NCBI GenBank assembly: GCA_023459275.1
Contig: JAEWVC010000008.1
Location: 62,001 to 126,000 of the forward strand
Length of the DNA: 64,000 nt
Origin: Bacillota bacterium
GTDB taxonomy: Bacteria > Bacillota > Clostridia > Christensenellales > Aristaeellaceae
Direction of reading: 5' to 3'
Shown here: piece after piece, positions 16,123 through 25,744 of the stretch
Layout of the letters: each line of letters begins with the position of its first letter
Numbering within the stretch: position 1 is the stretch's first letter
The notes under the pieces: generated by a model
What the model saw: only the letters and a program-made list of their open reading frames with translations
The model's database searches: none
Told to the model about the DNA's origin: nothing
Position numbers and translations under genes: made by a program

Positions 16123-17721
16123 ATGAAAAGGTTCCTGACACTGCTTCTGGCGGCAACAATGGCCCTGACCATGATGGCTGTTCCTTCCCTTGCGGAAGGC
16201 GGTGCGGCTCAAGGCGGCCAGCTCATCATCGGCATGGTGGGCGATCCCTACGCGCTGAACGGCTGGATCAGCAACGACCTGAACGCTGCCCTCGTATCCA
16301 ACATCCTGTATCCGTCCCTTATGGTGTTTAACGAGAACGCCCAAAAAGTTCCCTACATCCTGGAAAGCTACGAAGTGGGCGAGGACCTGAAAACCGTTAC
16401 CGCCAAGATCCACGACGGCATCTATTGGCACGACGGCGTGAAGTTCACCGCGGAAGACCTGGCTTTCACCGCCACCTACTGCGCCACCCATGACGTGAAC
16501 TTCGGTTCCGACTACTATGCCAATGTGGAAAGCGCCGTTGCGCTGGACGATGTTACCGTGCAGTACAACCTCAAGGAGCCCCAGGTGGATTTCATGACCA
16601 ACGTCGGCTACTGGGTGGACATCATGCCCAAGCACCTGATTGAAGGCATCGAAGATTTCGCCAACGCGACGGTCCCCACCATCGGCTTTGGCCCCTTCAA
16701 ACTGGACAGCTACTCCAAGGGCGAATATTACACCTTCTCCCGCGTGGATAACTGGCCTCTGGCCAACGATGGCATGGGCGCCTACCTGGACGGCCTCACC
16801 ATCCGTATCTACACCGACGCCAACTCCCTGATGCTGGCCATCAAGTCCGGCGAAGTGGACTGCGGCTCCAACGCCCTGTCCGTGGCCGTTCAGCAGCAGC
16901 TGGATGCGGAACCCGACATGTACGGCGTGGCCCGCGTCAACTCCCTGGGCTACGGCTACTTCTCCTTCAACCGCGCCAATCCCATGCTGGCGGACCAGGC
17001 TGTCCGCAAGGCCATTGCCCAGACCATCGACCGCGATGCCCTTGTCAACATCGCCATCCAGGGCGGCGGCGTGCCCATGAACACCCCCATTTCCCCCGTA
17101 TACAAGGACCTGAGCGACGGCGCCGCCACCTTCCCGGCCTTTGATATCGAGGCCGCCAAGGCCACGCTGGAAGCCGCCGGCTATGTGGACACCAACAACG
17201 ACGGCATCCGTGAAAAGGACGGCCAGAAGCTGGCCTTCACCCTCACCTGCCGCAACAACACCAACAACATCGATGCCATCTCCAACATCTTCAAGGCCAA
17301 CTGCGCCGAGGCCGGCATCGATATCACCATCAGCATCGTGGAACCCGCCACCTACACCGATATGGTAACCAAGAACAAGACCTACGAGATCAACTACATC
17401 GAGTGGGGCGTGATCGACGATGTGGACACCGGCCTTGACGCCATCTACTACTCCGGCGCTACGCTGAACTTCATGCAGTACAAGAACGAAGCCATGGACG
17501 AAATCCTGATGGGCGTGAAGCTGGTTGGCGACTATGCCACCCGCAAGGCCATGATGATGGACTTCCAGAAGCTGTTCGTGGAAGAACTGCCCTCCGTGAA
17601 CGTGCTTGTCCGTATGAATGCCTACGGCTACAGCAAGCAGAAGTTTGACGGCTGGAACGCCACCCCGGGCCTCTACGGCGTATGCGACGCGAAGGACCTG
17701 GTGAAGGTGCACCTCAAGTAA
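16123..17721 (+). CDS. Peptide-binding protein of an ABC transporter (SBP family 5)
   Basis: A 532-residue extracellular binding protein of the OppA/DppA class. A signal peptide occupies residues 1-24 (cleavage after VPSLA) and has no lipobox Cys. Family features include DLKTVTAKIHDGIYWHDGVKFTAEDLAFT around residues 85-115 and the hinge region GFGPFKLDSYSKGEYY. GAAGGAGAG precedes the ATG. It belongs to the preceding ATPase and permease genes and sets the specificity of import. A strong hairpin follows and may stabilise its message relative to the rest of the operon. Confidence 0.94.
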   Translation: MKRFLTLLLAATMALTMMAVPSLAEGGAAQGGQLIIGMVGDPYALNGWISNDLNAALVSNILYPSLMVFNENAQKVPYILESYEVGEDLKTVTAKIHDGIYWHDGVKFTAEDLAFTATYCATHDVNFGSDYYANVESAVALDDVTVQYNLKEPQVDFMTNVGYWVDIMPKHLIEGIEDFANATVPTIGFGPFKLDSYSKGEYYTFSRVDNWPLANDGMGAYLDGLTIRIYTDANSLMLAIKSGEVDCGSNALSVAVQQQLDAEPDMYGVARVNSLGYGYFSFNRANPMLADQAVRKAIAQTIDRDALVNIAIQGGGVPMNTPISPVYKDLSDGAATFPAFDIEAAKATLEAAGYVDTNNDGIREKDGQKLAFTLTCRNNTNNIDAISNIFKANCAEAGIDITISIVEPATYTDMVTKNKTYEINYIEWGVIDDVDTGLDAIYYSGATLNFMQYKNEAMDEILMGVKLVGDYATRKAMMMDFQKLFVEELPSVNVLVRMNAYGYSKQKFDGWNATPGLYGVCDAKDLVKVHLK

Positions 17722-17752
17722 TGTCCCTTTTGCAGAACCTACTTTAATTTCT

Positions 17753-17791
17753 TTCCGGCAGCCGGCGGGTTATTCCGCCGGCGGGCCGGAA
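17753..17791. repeat. Strong hairpin behind the binding-protein gene
   Basis: An outer stem TTCCGGC/GCCGGAA (17753-17759 with 17785-17791) encloses an inner stem GCCGGCGG/CCGCCGGC (17761-17768 with 17775-17782). No U-tract follows, so an mRNA-stabilising or processing hairpin is more likely than a terminator. Confidence 0.6.
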
Positions 17792-17879
17792 GGATGATTC
17801 CTTTGTGGAACACCCGCGTAACCGCTGTAAAAAACCTACCTTCTGCCGGTCACAGGCAGATTGCAAAGCAGGGAGAAGC

Positions 17880-19082
17880 ATGGGCATCAAGACGGCGTAC
17901 AAAGGCTACAAGGCCTATGATTATCTGACCCCGGGGGAGGATTACCCCTATTTCAAGCTGGCTACATGGGACTGGGCGGGCCGCTATGTGCTGCCCCTTG
18001 ACAGCGCGCAGGAGGAGCGGGCGGAAAAGCTCGCCAGGGAGAGCGTGTATATCGCTCTGCACGAGCATCCCACGCTGACCCCCGATAACATTGAGGAATT
18101 GGTGGCGCTGGACCGGGCGGGAAGGGAAAGCTGCGAGTATGAAGCCCTTTCCCACAGCTACCTGGACTGCGTCTTTGACAATATGATGGATGGCACCTGC
18201 CATATCGTGTCTCACAGCGGGTGGAAGTTTGAAGACATCCTGGTGGACTTCGGCAACCGCCTGTGCGATCTTCACCACCAGGATTTTGTTTTCCAGTGCA
18301 GGGGCGTGGAAGATATCCTGCGCGCCCACCGGGAGGGGCGCATCGCCTGGGTGCCGGTGCTGGAGGGCGCGGCCCCCATTGAAAACGAGCTGGACCGCAT
18401 CGATGTCCTGTACGGCCTTGGCATCCGCATGATGGGCATCACCTACTCCGAGAGCAACGCGCTGGGCTCCGGCCTGAAGGAAGACTGCGACGGGGGCCTG
18501 ACCAAGTTCGGCAGGCAGGCAGTTAAGCGCATGAATCAGGTGGGCATGCTGATCGATTGCTCCCACGCCGGGCCCCAAACCACGCTGGACACGGTGGAGT
18601 ATTCTGAAAAACCGCTAATAGTAAGCCACATCGGGGCCAGGGCTCTGTGGGACAGCAAGCGCCTGTGCGGCGACGATGTTTTGAAGGCTGTGGCGCAAAA
18701 GGGCGGCGTTCTGGGCGTGGAGGCCGCGCCCCACACCACCATGACCAAAACCCATAACACCCACGACCTGGATTCCTACATGGAGCATTTTGAGTACATC
18801 GCCAACCTGGTGGGCATCGACCATGTGTCCTTCGGCACGGACGGCCTGTACGGCGACCATGTGGGGCTGCACCACCTGTTCGCTAAAAGCCTGGCTACCG
18901 GCGACACAAAAAACAGGCAGACGGCCTATGAGGAAGTGCCCTATGTGAAGGGCCTGGAAAACCCCACAGAGGCTTCCGTCAACATTCTGCGCTGGCTGGT
19001 GAAGCGCGGATACGGCGACGGCGATATCCGCAAGGTGCTGGGGGAAAATGCCCTGCGCGTTTTGCGTAAGGTGTGGATTTGA
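17880..19082 (+). CDS. Membrane-dipeptidase family (M19) peptidase, copy 2
   Basis: A 400-residue paralogue of the enzyme at 14620, recognisably similar along the whole length (GYKAYDYLTPGEDYP at the start, VPYVKGLENPTEAS near the end). Ligand motifs are HEHP (instead of HxD), Glu in VPVLEGA, His in DCSHAG and SHIGAR. No signal peptide. CAGGGAGAAG precedes ATG 17880. It follows the binding-protein gene and precedes two D-aminoacylase-like genes, so a role in cleaving imported dipeptides, perhaps with D-residues, is likely. Confidence 0.9.
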   Translation: MGIKTAYKGYKAYDYLTPGEDYPYFKLATWDWAGRYVLPLDSAQEERAEKLARESVYIALHEHPTLTPDNIEELVALDRAGRESCEYEALSHSYLDCVFDNMMDGTCHIVSHSGWKFEDILVDFGNRLCDLHHQDFVFQCRGVEDILRAHREGRIAWVPVLEGAAPIENELDRIDVLYGLGIRMMGITYSESNALGSGLKEDCDGGLTKFGRQAVKRMNQVGMLIDCSHAGPQTTLDTVEYSEKPLIVSHIGARALWDSKRLCGDDVLKAVAQKGGVLGVEAAPHTTMTKTHNTHDLDSYMEHFEYIANLVGIDHVSFGTDGLYGDHVGLHHLFAKSLATGDTKNRQTAYEEVPYVKGLENPTEASVNILRWLVKRGYGDGDIRKVLGENALRVLRKVWI

Positions 19083-19127
19083 CGCGATTCTTCCGCCTGG
19101 TGCGGGCGGGAAGGGAGTGCCCCTTCC

Positions 19128-19150
19128 AAACCGCCCTTGGGCGGTTTTTA
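19128..19150 (+). terminator. Intra-operon hairpin with U-tract
   Basis: AAACCGCCC (19128-19136), loop TT, GGGCGGTTT (19139-19147), continued by T residues. It looks like an intrinsic terminator and may separate the transporter/M19 unit from the D-aminoacylase genes or act as a partial terminator. Confidence 0.65.
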
Positions 19151-19184
19151 CTTTTGAAGAAAGTTCACCAAAGGAGGCTTACGC

Positions 19185-20792
19185 ATGGTTGATGTATTGA
19201 TCCGGGGCGGTTTGGTGGTGGATGGCACCGGGGCCAAGGGCTTTGTCGGCGACGTGGCGGTGAAGGATGGAAAGATTGTGGCGGTAGCGCCCAAGCTTAC
19301 CGTGGAAGCGGAAAAAGTGGTGGATGCCGCCGGCAAGGCGGTGATCCCCGGCCTCATCGATCCCCATGTGCACGAGGAGTATGTGTGCCTCTTGGACGGG
19401 GCCATGGAGCTTTTCATGCGCCAGGGCGTAACCACCTGCCTGAGCGGCAACTGCGGCCATTCCCTGTTCAACGCGCCCACGGAAAAGGCCATTGACTACT
19501 ACTGGCTAAACGGTCTGTTCAGCGATATGCAGCGGGAAAAATACAAAAAGCTCTTTCCCCAGTGGGAGGACTTTGCGGGTTACGCAAAATACTGGGAGGA
19601 AAAGGGCTGCAACATGAACATGGCCATCCTCCAGGGCCACGGCACCATCCGCTGGCTCGTGATGGGCGGGGCCATTGACCGCAAGCCCACCCCGGAGGAA
19701 AAGGCGCAAATCGATGCCATCCTGCGCAAAAACATGGAGCAGGGGGCCTGGGGCGTTTCCTTCGGCCTTTCCTACGTGCCCAGCCGCTATGCCGATACGG
19801 ATGAGCTGTGCGATGTGGTGGAGGTCGTCAAGGAATACGATGGCGTGGCCGCCGCCCACCTGCGCCACCACATCGGCATGCTCCCTTGTACCGAAGAATT
19901 TATCGAGGTGGGCCGCCGCACCGGCGCGCGGGTTCAAATCTCCCACCTAAAATCCGTAAATCCGGAGTGCTTTGAGGCCGTGCAAAAAGCCGCAGAAAGC
20001 GGCATGCGCATCACCGTGGACACCATCCCCACCTCCACCGGGCATCTGGTGCGCAAGGACAGGATGCTGCAATTCGTCATGGCCGTGTCCGACACCCTCT
20101 TTGACAAGGGGATGGAAGGCGTCAAGGCGGCGCTGCACACCCCCGAGGGCCGGAAAACAGTCTTGAAGGACGCCTACATGTTCCCCGCGGACAGGAATCT
20201 GCTGTTTATCGTCTGCTCCCAGAACCCGGCGCTGGAGAACCGTTCCGTGGCGGACATCGCCAAGGAGTGGGGGAAAGACCCGGACGAGGTGCTGCTGGAC
20301 CTTTTGGGGGATGACAAGGAGTACACCTTCTACCTGGGCGGCGCTTCCCGGCCCGATTTTCCCCATGTGCCCCACGCAAAGAGCATCATGGACAACCCCT
20401 ATGTCTGCGTGGGATCGGATGAGCTGATGGGCGACCCGCAGGATATGGGCGGCTGGTACGAGCTCCAGCGCCGGGGCGCGATGCCCATCTTCTGGCAGAT
20501 GTATCTGAAGGCAGGGGTTCCCTTGGAGGAGATCGTGCGCCGCAACACCGGCATGATCGCCGACCATCTGGGCTTCATGGGCCGGGGCAAGCTGCAGGTG
20601 GGCAACTGGGCGGACATCGCCGTGATCGATGTGGAGAACTTCCGCTATCCTACCCCCGACGCCATTGATTACCGCAACCCCAACACCATGGCTACGGGCG
20701 TTCAAACGGTTTTGGTCAACGGCGTTGTCACGGTGGACGGGGGAGAACTCAAAAAGCCCATGGCGGGCAAGCTTCTGCGCCACGGGCGCTAA
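19185..20792 (+). CDS. N-acyl-D-amino-acid deacylase family amidohydrolase, copy 1
   Basis: A 535-residue amidohydrolase of the D-aminoacylase/N-acyl-D-glutamate deacylase type. The N-terminal beta-sandwich RGGLVVDGTGAKG is followed by the metal motif DPHVHEE, the Cys ligand in SGNCGHS, His residues in AAHLRHH and QISHLK, and the catalytic Asp in VGSDELMG. C-terminal NTGMIADHLG and GNWADIAVID complete the family pattern. AAAGGAGG precedes the start. It should release free D-amino acids (or deacylate related compounds) in the cytoplasm. Two paralogues lie downstream. Confidence 0.88.
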   Translation: MVDVLIRGGLVVDGTGAKGFVGDVAVKDGKIVAVAPKLTVEAEKVVDAAGKAVIPGLIDPHVHEEYVCLLDGAMELFMRQGVTTCLSGNCGHSLFNAPTEKAIDYYWLNGLFSDMQREKYKKLFPQWEDFAGYAKYWEEKGCNMNMAILQGHGTIRWLVMGGAIDRKPTPEEKAQIDAILRKNMEQGAWGVSFGLSYVPSRYADTDELCDVVEVVKEYDGVAAAHLRHHIGMLPCTEEFIEVGRRTGARVQISHLKSVNPECFEAVQKAAESGMRITVDTIPTSTGHLVRKDRMLQFVMAVSDTLFDKGMEGVKAALHTPEGRKTVLKDAYMFPADRNLLFIVCSQNPALENRSVADIAKEWGKDPDEVLLDLLGDDKEYTFYLGGASRPDFPHVPHAKSIMDNPYVCVGSDELMGDPQDMGGWYELQRRGAMPIFWQMYLKAGVPLEEIVRRNTGMIADHLGFMGRGKLQVGNWADIAVIDVENFRYPTPDAIDYRNPNTMATGVQTVLVNGVVTVDGGELKKPMAGKLLRHGR

Positions 20793-20810
20793 AGGAAGGG
20801 AGACAGCGGT

Positions 20811-22415
20811 ATGGATACTGTTATTCGCGGCGGCCTGATCATCGACGGCACCGGCGCGCCGGGGTTTGTTGGGGATGTGCGTATATCCGGCGACCGTATC
20901 CTGGCGGTGGGAAAGGATTTAAACACGGACGGCGCCCAAGTGGTGGACGCAACGGGGAAAATCGTGATCCCCGGCCTCATCGATCCCCATGTCCATGAGG
21001 AATGGATTTGCCTGATCGACGGCACCTATGAGCTGTTCATGCGCCAGGGGGTCACCACCACGGTGAACGGTAACTGCGGCCACTCCATCGCCCCCGGGCC
21101 CACGGACAACGTGATCGAATACTACTATGGCAACGGCCTCATGAGTGAGCGGCAGCGGGAAGTGTACAAGAAAACCTTTCCCGAATGGTCCGACTTTGAC
21201 GGCTACGCCAAAGCGGTGGAAAGCAAGGGAACCAACCTCAACCTGTGCACGCTGATGGGCCACGGCACCCTGCGCTGGACGGTGATGGGCGGGGCCTTCC
21301 ACCGACCCCCCTCCAAGGAAGAGGAGGAAAAGATATGCGCGCTGCTGGATGAAAACCTGTCCCAGGGCGCTTTCGGCCTCTCCTTCGGCCTGGATTATGT
21401 GCCGGGCCGGTATGCCGAAACGGAGGAGCTTGCCACCTTCGCCAAGGTGGTGGCCAAGCACAACGGCGTCGCGGCGGCCCACCTGCGCCATGTTTTGGGT
21501 GTGAAGGAAGCCACCGAGGAGTTTATCGAGGTGGGCAAACGCTCCGGGGCCAAGCTGCAGGTGAGCCACCTGCGGGCAAGCTGCCCGGAGGCCTACGATG
21601 CGGCCCTTGCCTATGCAAAAGAAGGCGGGAAGGTGCTCATCGACACCATTCCCGCTACCACCGCCCACTGCCAGAGCAAGGACAGGGCGCTGCTTTTCAT
21701 GATGTCCACCTGCGACGAGCTCTTCGACCAGGGGCTGGAGGGCGTCAAAAAGGCCATCCGCACCCCGGAAGGCCGGGCGCTTTTGCGCAAGGATCCCTAT
21801 TTTGTGAACCGGGACCAGAGCAAAAATACCCTGTGGATGACCGGCGATCCAACCATGGATGGCCGCAGCGTGGCGGAGCTGGCCGAAAAGCTGGGCAAAG
21901 ACCCCAAGGAATACCTGCTGGACCTGCTGGCCGGGGACATGGATTTCGTCCTTTGGTGCGGCGGGGCCGGGCGCAAGGATTTCTCCATGGATTCCCACGT
22001 GCAGAGCATTGTGGACAATCCTTACGTCTGCGCCGGTGCGGATGAGATATTGGGGGACCCGGAGCTGCCCTACGACTGGTACGAGCTACTGCGCCGGGGG
22101 GCCATGCCCAACTTTATTCAGGGGAACCTGAAAAAGGGGATGCCCCTTCATGAAGTCATCCGCCGCAACACCTCCATGGTGGCCGACCACTTCAATATCA
22201 AGGACCGGGGCCGCCTTAAGCCTGGCATGTTCGCCGATGTGGCGGTGATCGACCTTGAAAACTACCGCTTCCCCTCCGAAGCGGAGGTCACCCCCTTAAA
22301 GCCCCTCGCCATGGCCTCCGGCGTTGCCTTCCTGCTGGTTAACGGCGTGCCCACCTTGGAGAACGGCGAAGTCGTAAAATCCTTCCCCGGCCGCGTGTTG
22401 CGGCACGAGGGGTAG
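20811..22415 (+). CDS. N-acyl-D-amino-acid deacylase family amidohydrolase, copy 2
   Basis: A 534-residue paralogue starting 18 nt after copy 1. Motifs: DPHVHEE, NGNCGHS with the Cys ligand, AAHLRHV, QVSHLR and CAGADEILG, where the family's GSD is GAD but the Asp is kept. NTSMVADHFN marks the C-terminal side. The tandem arrangement and moderate divergence suggest an old duplication with different acyl or side-chain preferences. Confidence 0.88.
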   Translation: MDTVIRGGLIIDGTGAPGFVGDVRISGDRILAVGKDLNTDGAQVVDATGKIVIPGLIDPHVHEEWICLIDGTYELFMRQGVTTTVNGNCGHSIAPGPTDNVIEYYYGNGLMSERQREVYKKTFPEWSDFDGYAKAVESKGTNLNLCTLMGHGTLRWTVMGGAFHRPPSKEEEEKICALLDENLSQGAFGLSFGLDYVPGRYAETEELATFAKVVAKHNGVAAAHLRHVLGVKEATEEFIEVGKRSGAKLQVSHLRASCPEAYDAALAYAKEGGKVLIDTIPATTAHCQSKDRALLFMMSTCDELFDQGLEGVKKAIRTPEGRALLRKDPYFVNRDQSKNTLWMTGDPTMDGRSVAELAEKLGKDPKEYLLDLLAGDMDFVLWCGGAGRKDFSMDSHVQSIVDNPYVCAGADEILGDPELPYDWYELLRRGAMPNFIQGNLKKGMPLHEVIRRNTSMVADHFNIKDRGRLKPGMFADVAVIDLENYRFPSEAEVTPLKPLAMASGVAFLLVNGVPTLENGEVVKSFPGRVLRHEG

Positions 22416-22719
22416 ATGCGAACGGGGTGACGGGATAGCGGGGCGGAGCTTTTCGTAAAAATCTTCATCCGGCCCAATCGTCGCCGCAATTCGCTACCGC
22501 TTTTGCGGTTTGTTTCGCCAGCCTCCTCCGCCTTGCCTATTGCCTCCACAGGAGGCGGCTTCGGCTACGGAGCCTCCCCGCACCCCACCCTGAAAACTTC
22601 AATCTATCTATTTGATGCCATCCGAAGGTCCAGGGCGATCGGAAAGCCCTGGCCGCACCCGTAGGTGCGAAAATCCTCTTATGTGAATAACCTCTCAAAT
22701 ACCAATAAGGAGCACACCC
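22416..22719. other. Intergenic region with several small hairpins
   Basis: About 300 bases without a gene. Hairpins: ACCGC-TTTT-GCGGT (22496-22509), GCCTCC-ACA-GGAGGC (22542-22556), CCAGGGC/GCCCTGG (22630-22652) and CGCACC-CGTA-GGTGCG (22654-22669). No clear promoter is seen; AATAAGGAG near 22705-22712 is the ribosome site of the next gene. The style resembles the hairpin cluster at 15861-16015. Confidence 0.5.
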
Positions 22720-23478
22720 ATGAAGATCGTCTACATCGTCCCCGGCCTCATGCCGGAAGCCGAATGCCGCCGCCGGGAAGCCATGCTCCGGTCTTGGGCT
22801 GCTCCCGGCACCCAAGTGGATGTGGCCTGCGTTACCGAAGGCCCCAACTCCATCGAATCCCTGTATGAGGAGTTCCTGGCCGTTCCCGCCGCCGCCCGGC
22901 TGGCGGTTATAAAAGAGCAGGAGGGCTACGATGCCGCCATCATCGGCTGCGCCGGGGACCCCGGCGTGGACGCCATCCGGGAACTGACCACCAAAATGCT
23001 GGTCATCGGCCCCGGCGCGGCTTCCTTCCTGGCGGCTGCCATGCTGGGCCACCGCTTTGGGGTGCTGACCCCCGAGGGTGATATGTGGCAGTCCAGCCTG
23101 GAGCTGGCCTTCAAGACAGGCGTCAAGGACAAGCTGGCCGCGGCGGTCTCCATCCGCACCCCCGTGCTGGAAATGATGCGGGACAAAAGGGTGACCATGG
23201 AGCGCATTTTGCAGGCCGGCAGGGCCGCTATCGCGGAAAAAGCCGTGGACACCATGGTCATCGGCTGCATGACCATGGCCTTTATGGATGTGGCCAAGGA
23301 AATGGAGGAAGCCTTGGGCATACCGGTGGTGAATCCCGCCAGCGTGTGTTTGAAATACGCCGAGGCCATGGTAGCCTGCGGGCTGACCCATTCCAAGGCA
23401 GCCTACCCCCTGCCCCCCAAGCTTCAAAGCGGGAAAGTGAAGGATTTTTCGGAGCTTTTCGCCACGCGGCAGGGATAA
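22720..23478 (+). CDS. Asp/Glu/hydantoin racemase family protein
   Basis: A 252-residue protein of the aspartate/glutamate/hydantoin racemase superfamily. Two catalytic cysteines are visible, Cys77 in AAIIGCAGDPG and Cys183 in MVIGCMTMAFMD, the paired-Cys arrangement used for two-base racemisation without cofactor. Between D-aminoacylase genes, racemisation of the released D-amino acid, or of a hydantoin or carbamoyl derivative, is a natural role. Decarboxylase members of the superfamily use only one Cys, which makes them less likely. Confidence 0.85.
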   Translation: MKIVYIVPGLMPEAECRRREAMLRSWAAPGTQVDVACVTEGPNSIESLYEEFLAVPAAARLAVIKEQEGYDAAIIGCAGDPGVDAIRELTTKMLVIGPGAASFLAAAMLGHRFGVLTPEGDMWQSSLELAFKTGVKDKLAAAVSIRTPVLEMMRDKRVTMERILQAGRAAIAEKAVDTMVIGCMTMAFMDVAKEMEEALGIPVVNPASVCLKYAEAMVACGLTHSKAAYPLPPKLQSGKVKDFSELFATRQG

Positions 23479-23511
23479 ACACGGCAAACTTCCGGCAAAG
23501 GAGGGATACAT

Positions 23512-24072
23512 ATGGATTTTGAACAGGCGGTATTTTCCCGCCGCAGCATTCGCAGCTTTACGGATCAGGATGTGACCAAGGAGCAGGTGGACAAGCTCAT
23601 CGCCTACGGCCACTGCGCCCCTTCCGGCGGCAACCTGAAGGAGTGGCGCTTTGTTGTGGTCCGAAGTGAGGAAGGCAAGCGCAAACTCACCGAGGCCACC
23701 TATTCCCGCAACAGGGAGACCAACCCGCCCCAGCAGTGGCTGCAAATCGCGCCGGTGATCATTGCCGTGGCGGCTGACCATTCCTGCGTGATGAAGCGGT
23801 ACGGGCGCAAGGGGCTGGACGAGTTGGTGTACCTGGATTGCGCCTCCGCAGTTCAGAACATGCTGCTGGGCGCCGTGCACCTGGGGCTGGCGGGCTGCTT
23901 TATATCCGGCTTCCGGGAGCACGAAATGAGCGAGGCCCTGGGCCTTCCCGAAACCATGCAGGCGGTGGCGCTGCTGCCCATTGGCTATGCCGCGGCGCCG
24001 GGGGTGCTGCGGCCCACCGTGCCGCCAGAAGAAGTGACTTCTTATGAAACCTACGGCCAAAAGGAGCCGTAA
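23512..24072 (+). CDS. Nitroreductase-family FMN-dependent oxidoreductase
   Basis: A 186-residue nitroreductase-fold protein: RRSIRSF near residue 10 and CAPSGGNLKEWRFVVV near residue 40 are FMN-binding segments, and GYAAAPGVLRPT near the C-terminus is usual for the family. GGAGGG precedes ATG 23512. Its place between a racemase and a third D-aminoacylase suggests it handles an intermediate of the same pathway, but many members have unknown electron acceptors, so the reaction is open. Confidence 0.85.
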   Translation: MDFEQAVFSRRSIRSFTDQDVTKEQVDKLIAYGHCAPSGGNLKEWRFVVVRSEEGKRKLTEATYSRNRETNPPQQWLQIAPVIIAVAADHSCVMKRYGRKGLDELVYLDCASAVQNMLLGAVHLGLAGCFISGFREHEMSEALGLPETMQAVALLPIGYAAAPGVLRPTVPPEEVTSYETYGQKEP

Positions 24073-24099
24073 CCGGCAATGGAAAGAACGAGGCGAAGT

Positions 24100-25707
24100 A
24101 TGTACAGCACACTCATCCGCGGCGGGCTGGTCATAGACGGAACAGGCAAGTTAGGCTTTTTGGGGGATATCGGCATACAGGACGGCAAAATTGTATCTGT
24201 CGGCGCGCGTTTGGAAGGCGAGGCCGAAGAGGTGGTCGATGCCGCCGGGATGACCGTGTGCCCCGGTTTTATCGATCCCCATGTGCACGAGGAGCTTCCG
24301 GCGCTGCAGGGGGAAACCTTTGAATGCTTTTTGCGCCAGGGCGTGACCACCACGGTGAACGGCAACTGCGGCCATTCCTTGACACCCCTGGCCTCCGATA
24401 AAATTTATGAGTACATGCGGCTCAACGGGCTGATCTCCGGGGAAGCCGCCGACCGCTTTCAAAAAGAAAATCCCGCCTGGCAGGGCCTTTCCGGCTATGC
24501 CGGTATCATCAAAGAGCGGGGCGTGAACCTGAACATGGCCTTTCTATTGGGCCATGGCACCATCCGCTGGTGTGTGATGGGCGGCTCCGTGGACCGCAAG
24601 CCCACCCCGCAGGAAGAAAAGGCCATGCAAGCCGCCATCCGCCTGGGCATGGAGGAAGGGGCGGTGGGCATTTCCTCCGGCCTGGCCTATATTCCCGGCC
24701 GGTACGCGGATACGCAGGAACTGACCGGCTGCGCCAAAGTGGCCGGGGAGCTGGGCGGCGTGTACGCCTCCCACCTGCGGGTGCAGCTGGGCCATCTGGA
24801 AGCCATCCGGGAAGCCATCGCCATCGGCAAGGCCTCCGGGGCCAGGGTGCAGGTATCCCACTATCCGCCGGCGGAGGTGGAAGGCTTCCGGGAAGCCATG
24901 CGCGCCAGGGAGGAAGGGCTTGAAATTGCCGTCGATACCATTCCCAAAAGCAGCGGGCACCTAAAGCGCAAGGACAGGCTGATACAGTTTATCCTCTCCG
25001 CCTCCAATACGCTTTTCGGCAAGGGGCTGGAAGGCTTTTACGCCGCGCTGAAAACGCAGGAGGGGCGGCAGGAGATCCTGCGCAGCACCCGCTTTCGGGA
25101 GCAATTGATGGCGGTGAATACCGGCGACCCCAACACGGAAAACAAAAGCCTCAGGGACATTGCCAAAGACCGGGGGATGACCCCGGACGAGGTGTTGCTT
25201 AACTATTTGGAACATGGCCCCGATACCCTCACCTTCTGGCAGGGTGGCATGAACCGGGGAGATTTCCCCGGCGGCGCGTATTTGAAGGAAGTGGCGGAAT
25301 GCCCCATTGTGTCCGCGGGATCGGACCGGATCTTCGGGGAGCTTTTTGATCCCACCGCCTGGTACGAGCTGTTCCGCCGGGGCGCGTTCCCCTTCTTTTT
25401 TGACAACATGAAAAAGAGCGGCATCCCTTTGGAGGAAGTTGTGCGGCGGGTGACGAGCCTGCCGGCCGGGCAGTTCCGCTTTACCGATAGGGGCCGCATC
25501 GCCGAAAATATGGCCGCCGATCTTGTGATCTTCGATCCCAACCGCTTTTCCTATCCAGGAGAAGCGGAAGCCGATTATTTGAATCCGCGGCAGATGGCCT
25601 CCGGGGTAGACACGGTGTTCGTCAATGGGGAGGCGGCATTGCTTCACGGGGTGATGCAGGACAAAAAGGCCGGGAAGCTGATCTCCATGAACGGGCGGAC
25701 GCTGTAA
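24100..25707 (+). CDS. N-acyl-D-amino-acid deacylase family amidohydrolase, copy 3
   Basis: A 535-residue paralogue of the genes at 19185 and 20811. Motifs: DPHVHEE, NGNCGHS, YASHLRVQ, QVSHYPP (where copies 1 and 2 have SHL) and SAGSDRIFGE. ATG 24100 is chosen because it aligns with the other copies (MYSTLIRGGLVIDG) and follows GAGGCGAAG; ATG 24079, with AAGGAG 12 nt before it, is possible and would add 7 residues. It is the most divergent copy around the second metal-site His. Confidence 0.86.
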   Translation: MYSTLIRGGLVIDGTGKLGFLGDIGIQDGKIVSVGARLEGEAEEVVDAAGMTVCPGFIDPHVHEELPALQGETFECFLRQGVTTTVNGNCGHSLTPLASDKIYEYMRLNGLISGEAADRFQKENPAWQGLSGYAGIIKERGVNLNMAFLLGHGTIRWCVMGGSVDRKPTPQEEKAMQAAIRLGMEEGAVGISSGLAYIPGRYADTQELTGCAKVAGELGGVYASHLRVQLGHLEAIREAIAIGKASGARVQVSHYPPAEVEGFREAMRAREEGLEIAVDTIPKSSGHLKRKDRLIQFILSASNTLFGKGLEGFYAALKTQEGRQEILRSTRFREQLMAVNTGDPNTENKSLRDIAKDRGMTPDEVLLNYLEHGPDTLTFWQGGMNRGDFPGGAYLKEVAECPIVSAGSDRIFGELFDPTAWYELFRRGAFPFFFDNMKKSGIPLEEVVRRVTSLPAGQFRFTDRGRIAENMAADLVIFDPNRFSYPGEAEADYLNPRQMASGVDTVFVNGEAALLHGVMQDKKAGKLISMNGRTL

Positions 25708-25744
25708 TTTTTGAAAATTGCCGGGTGAAAGGGATGTTGTTGCA

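Noticed and set aside
16051..17712. Long minus-strand frame opposite the peptide-binding protein
   Set aside because: It is a shadow frame with low complexity (many Val, Gly, His) produced by GC-rich third positions in the real plus-strand gene.
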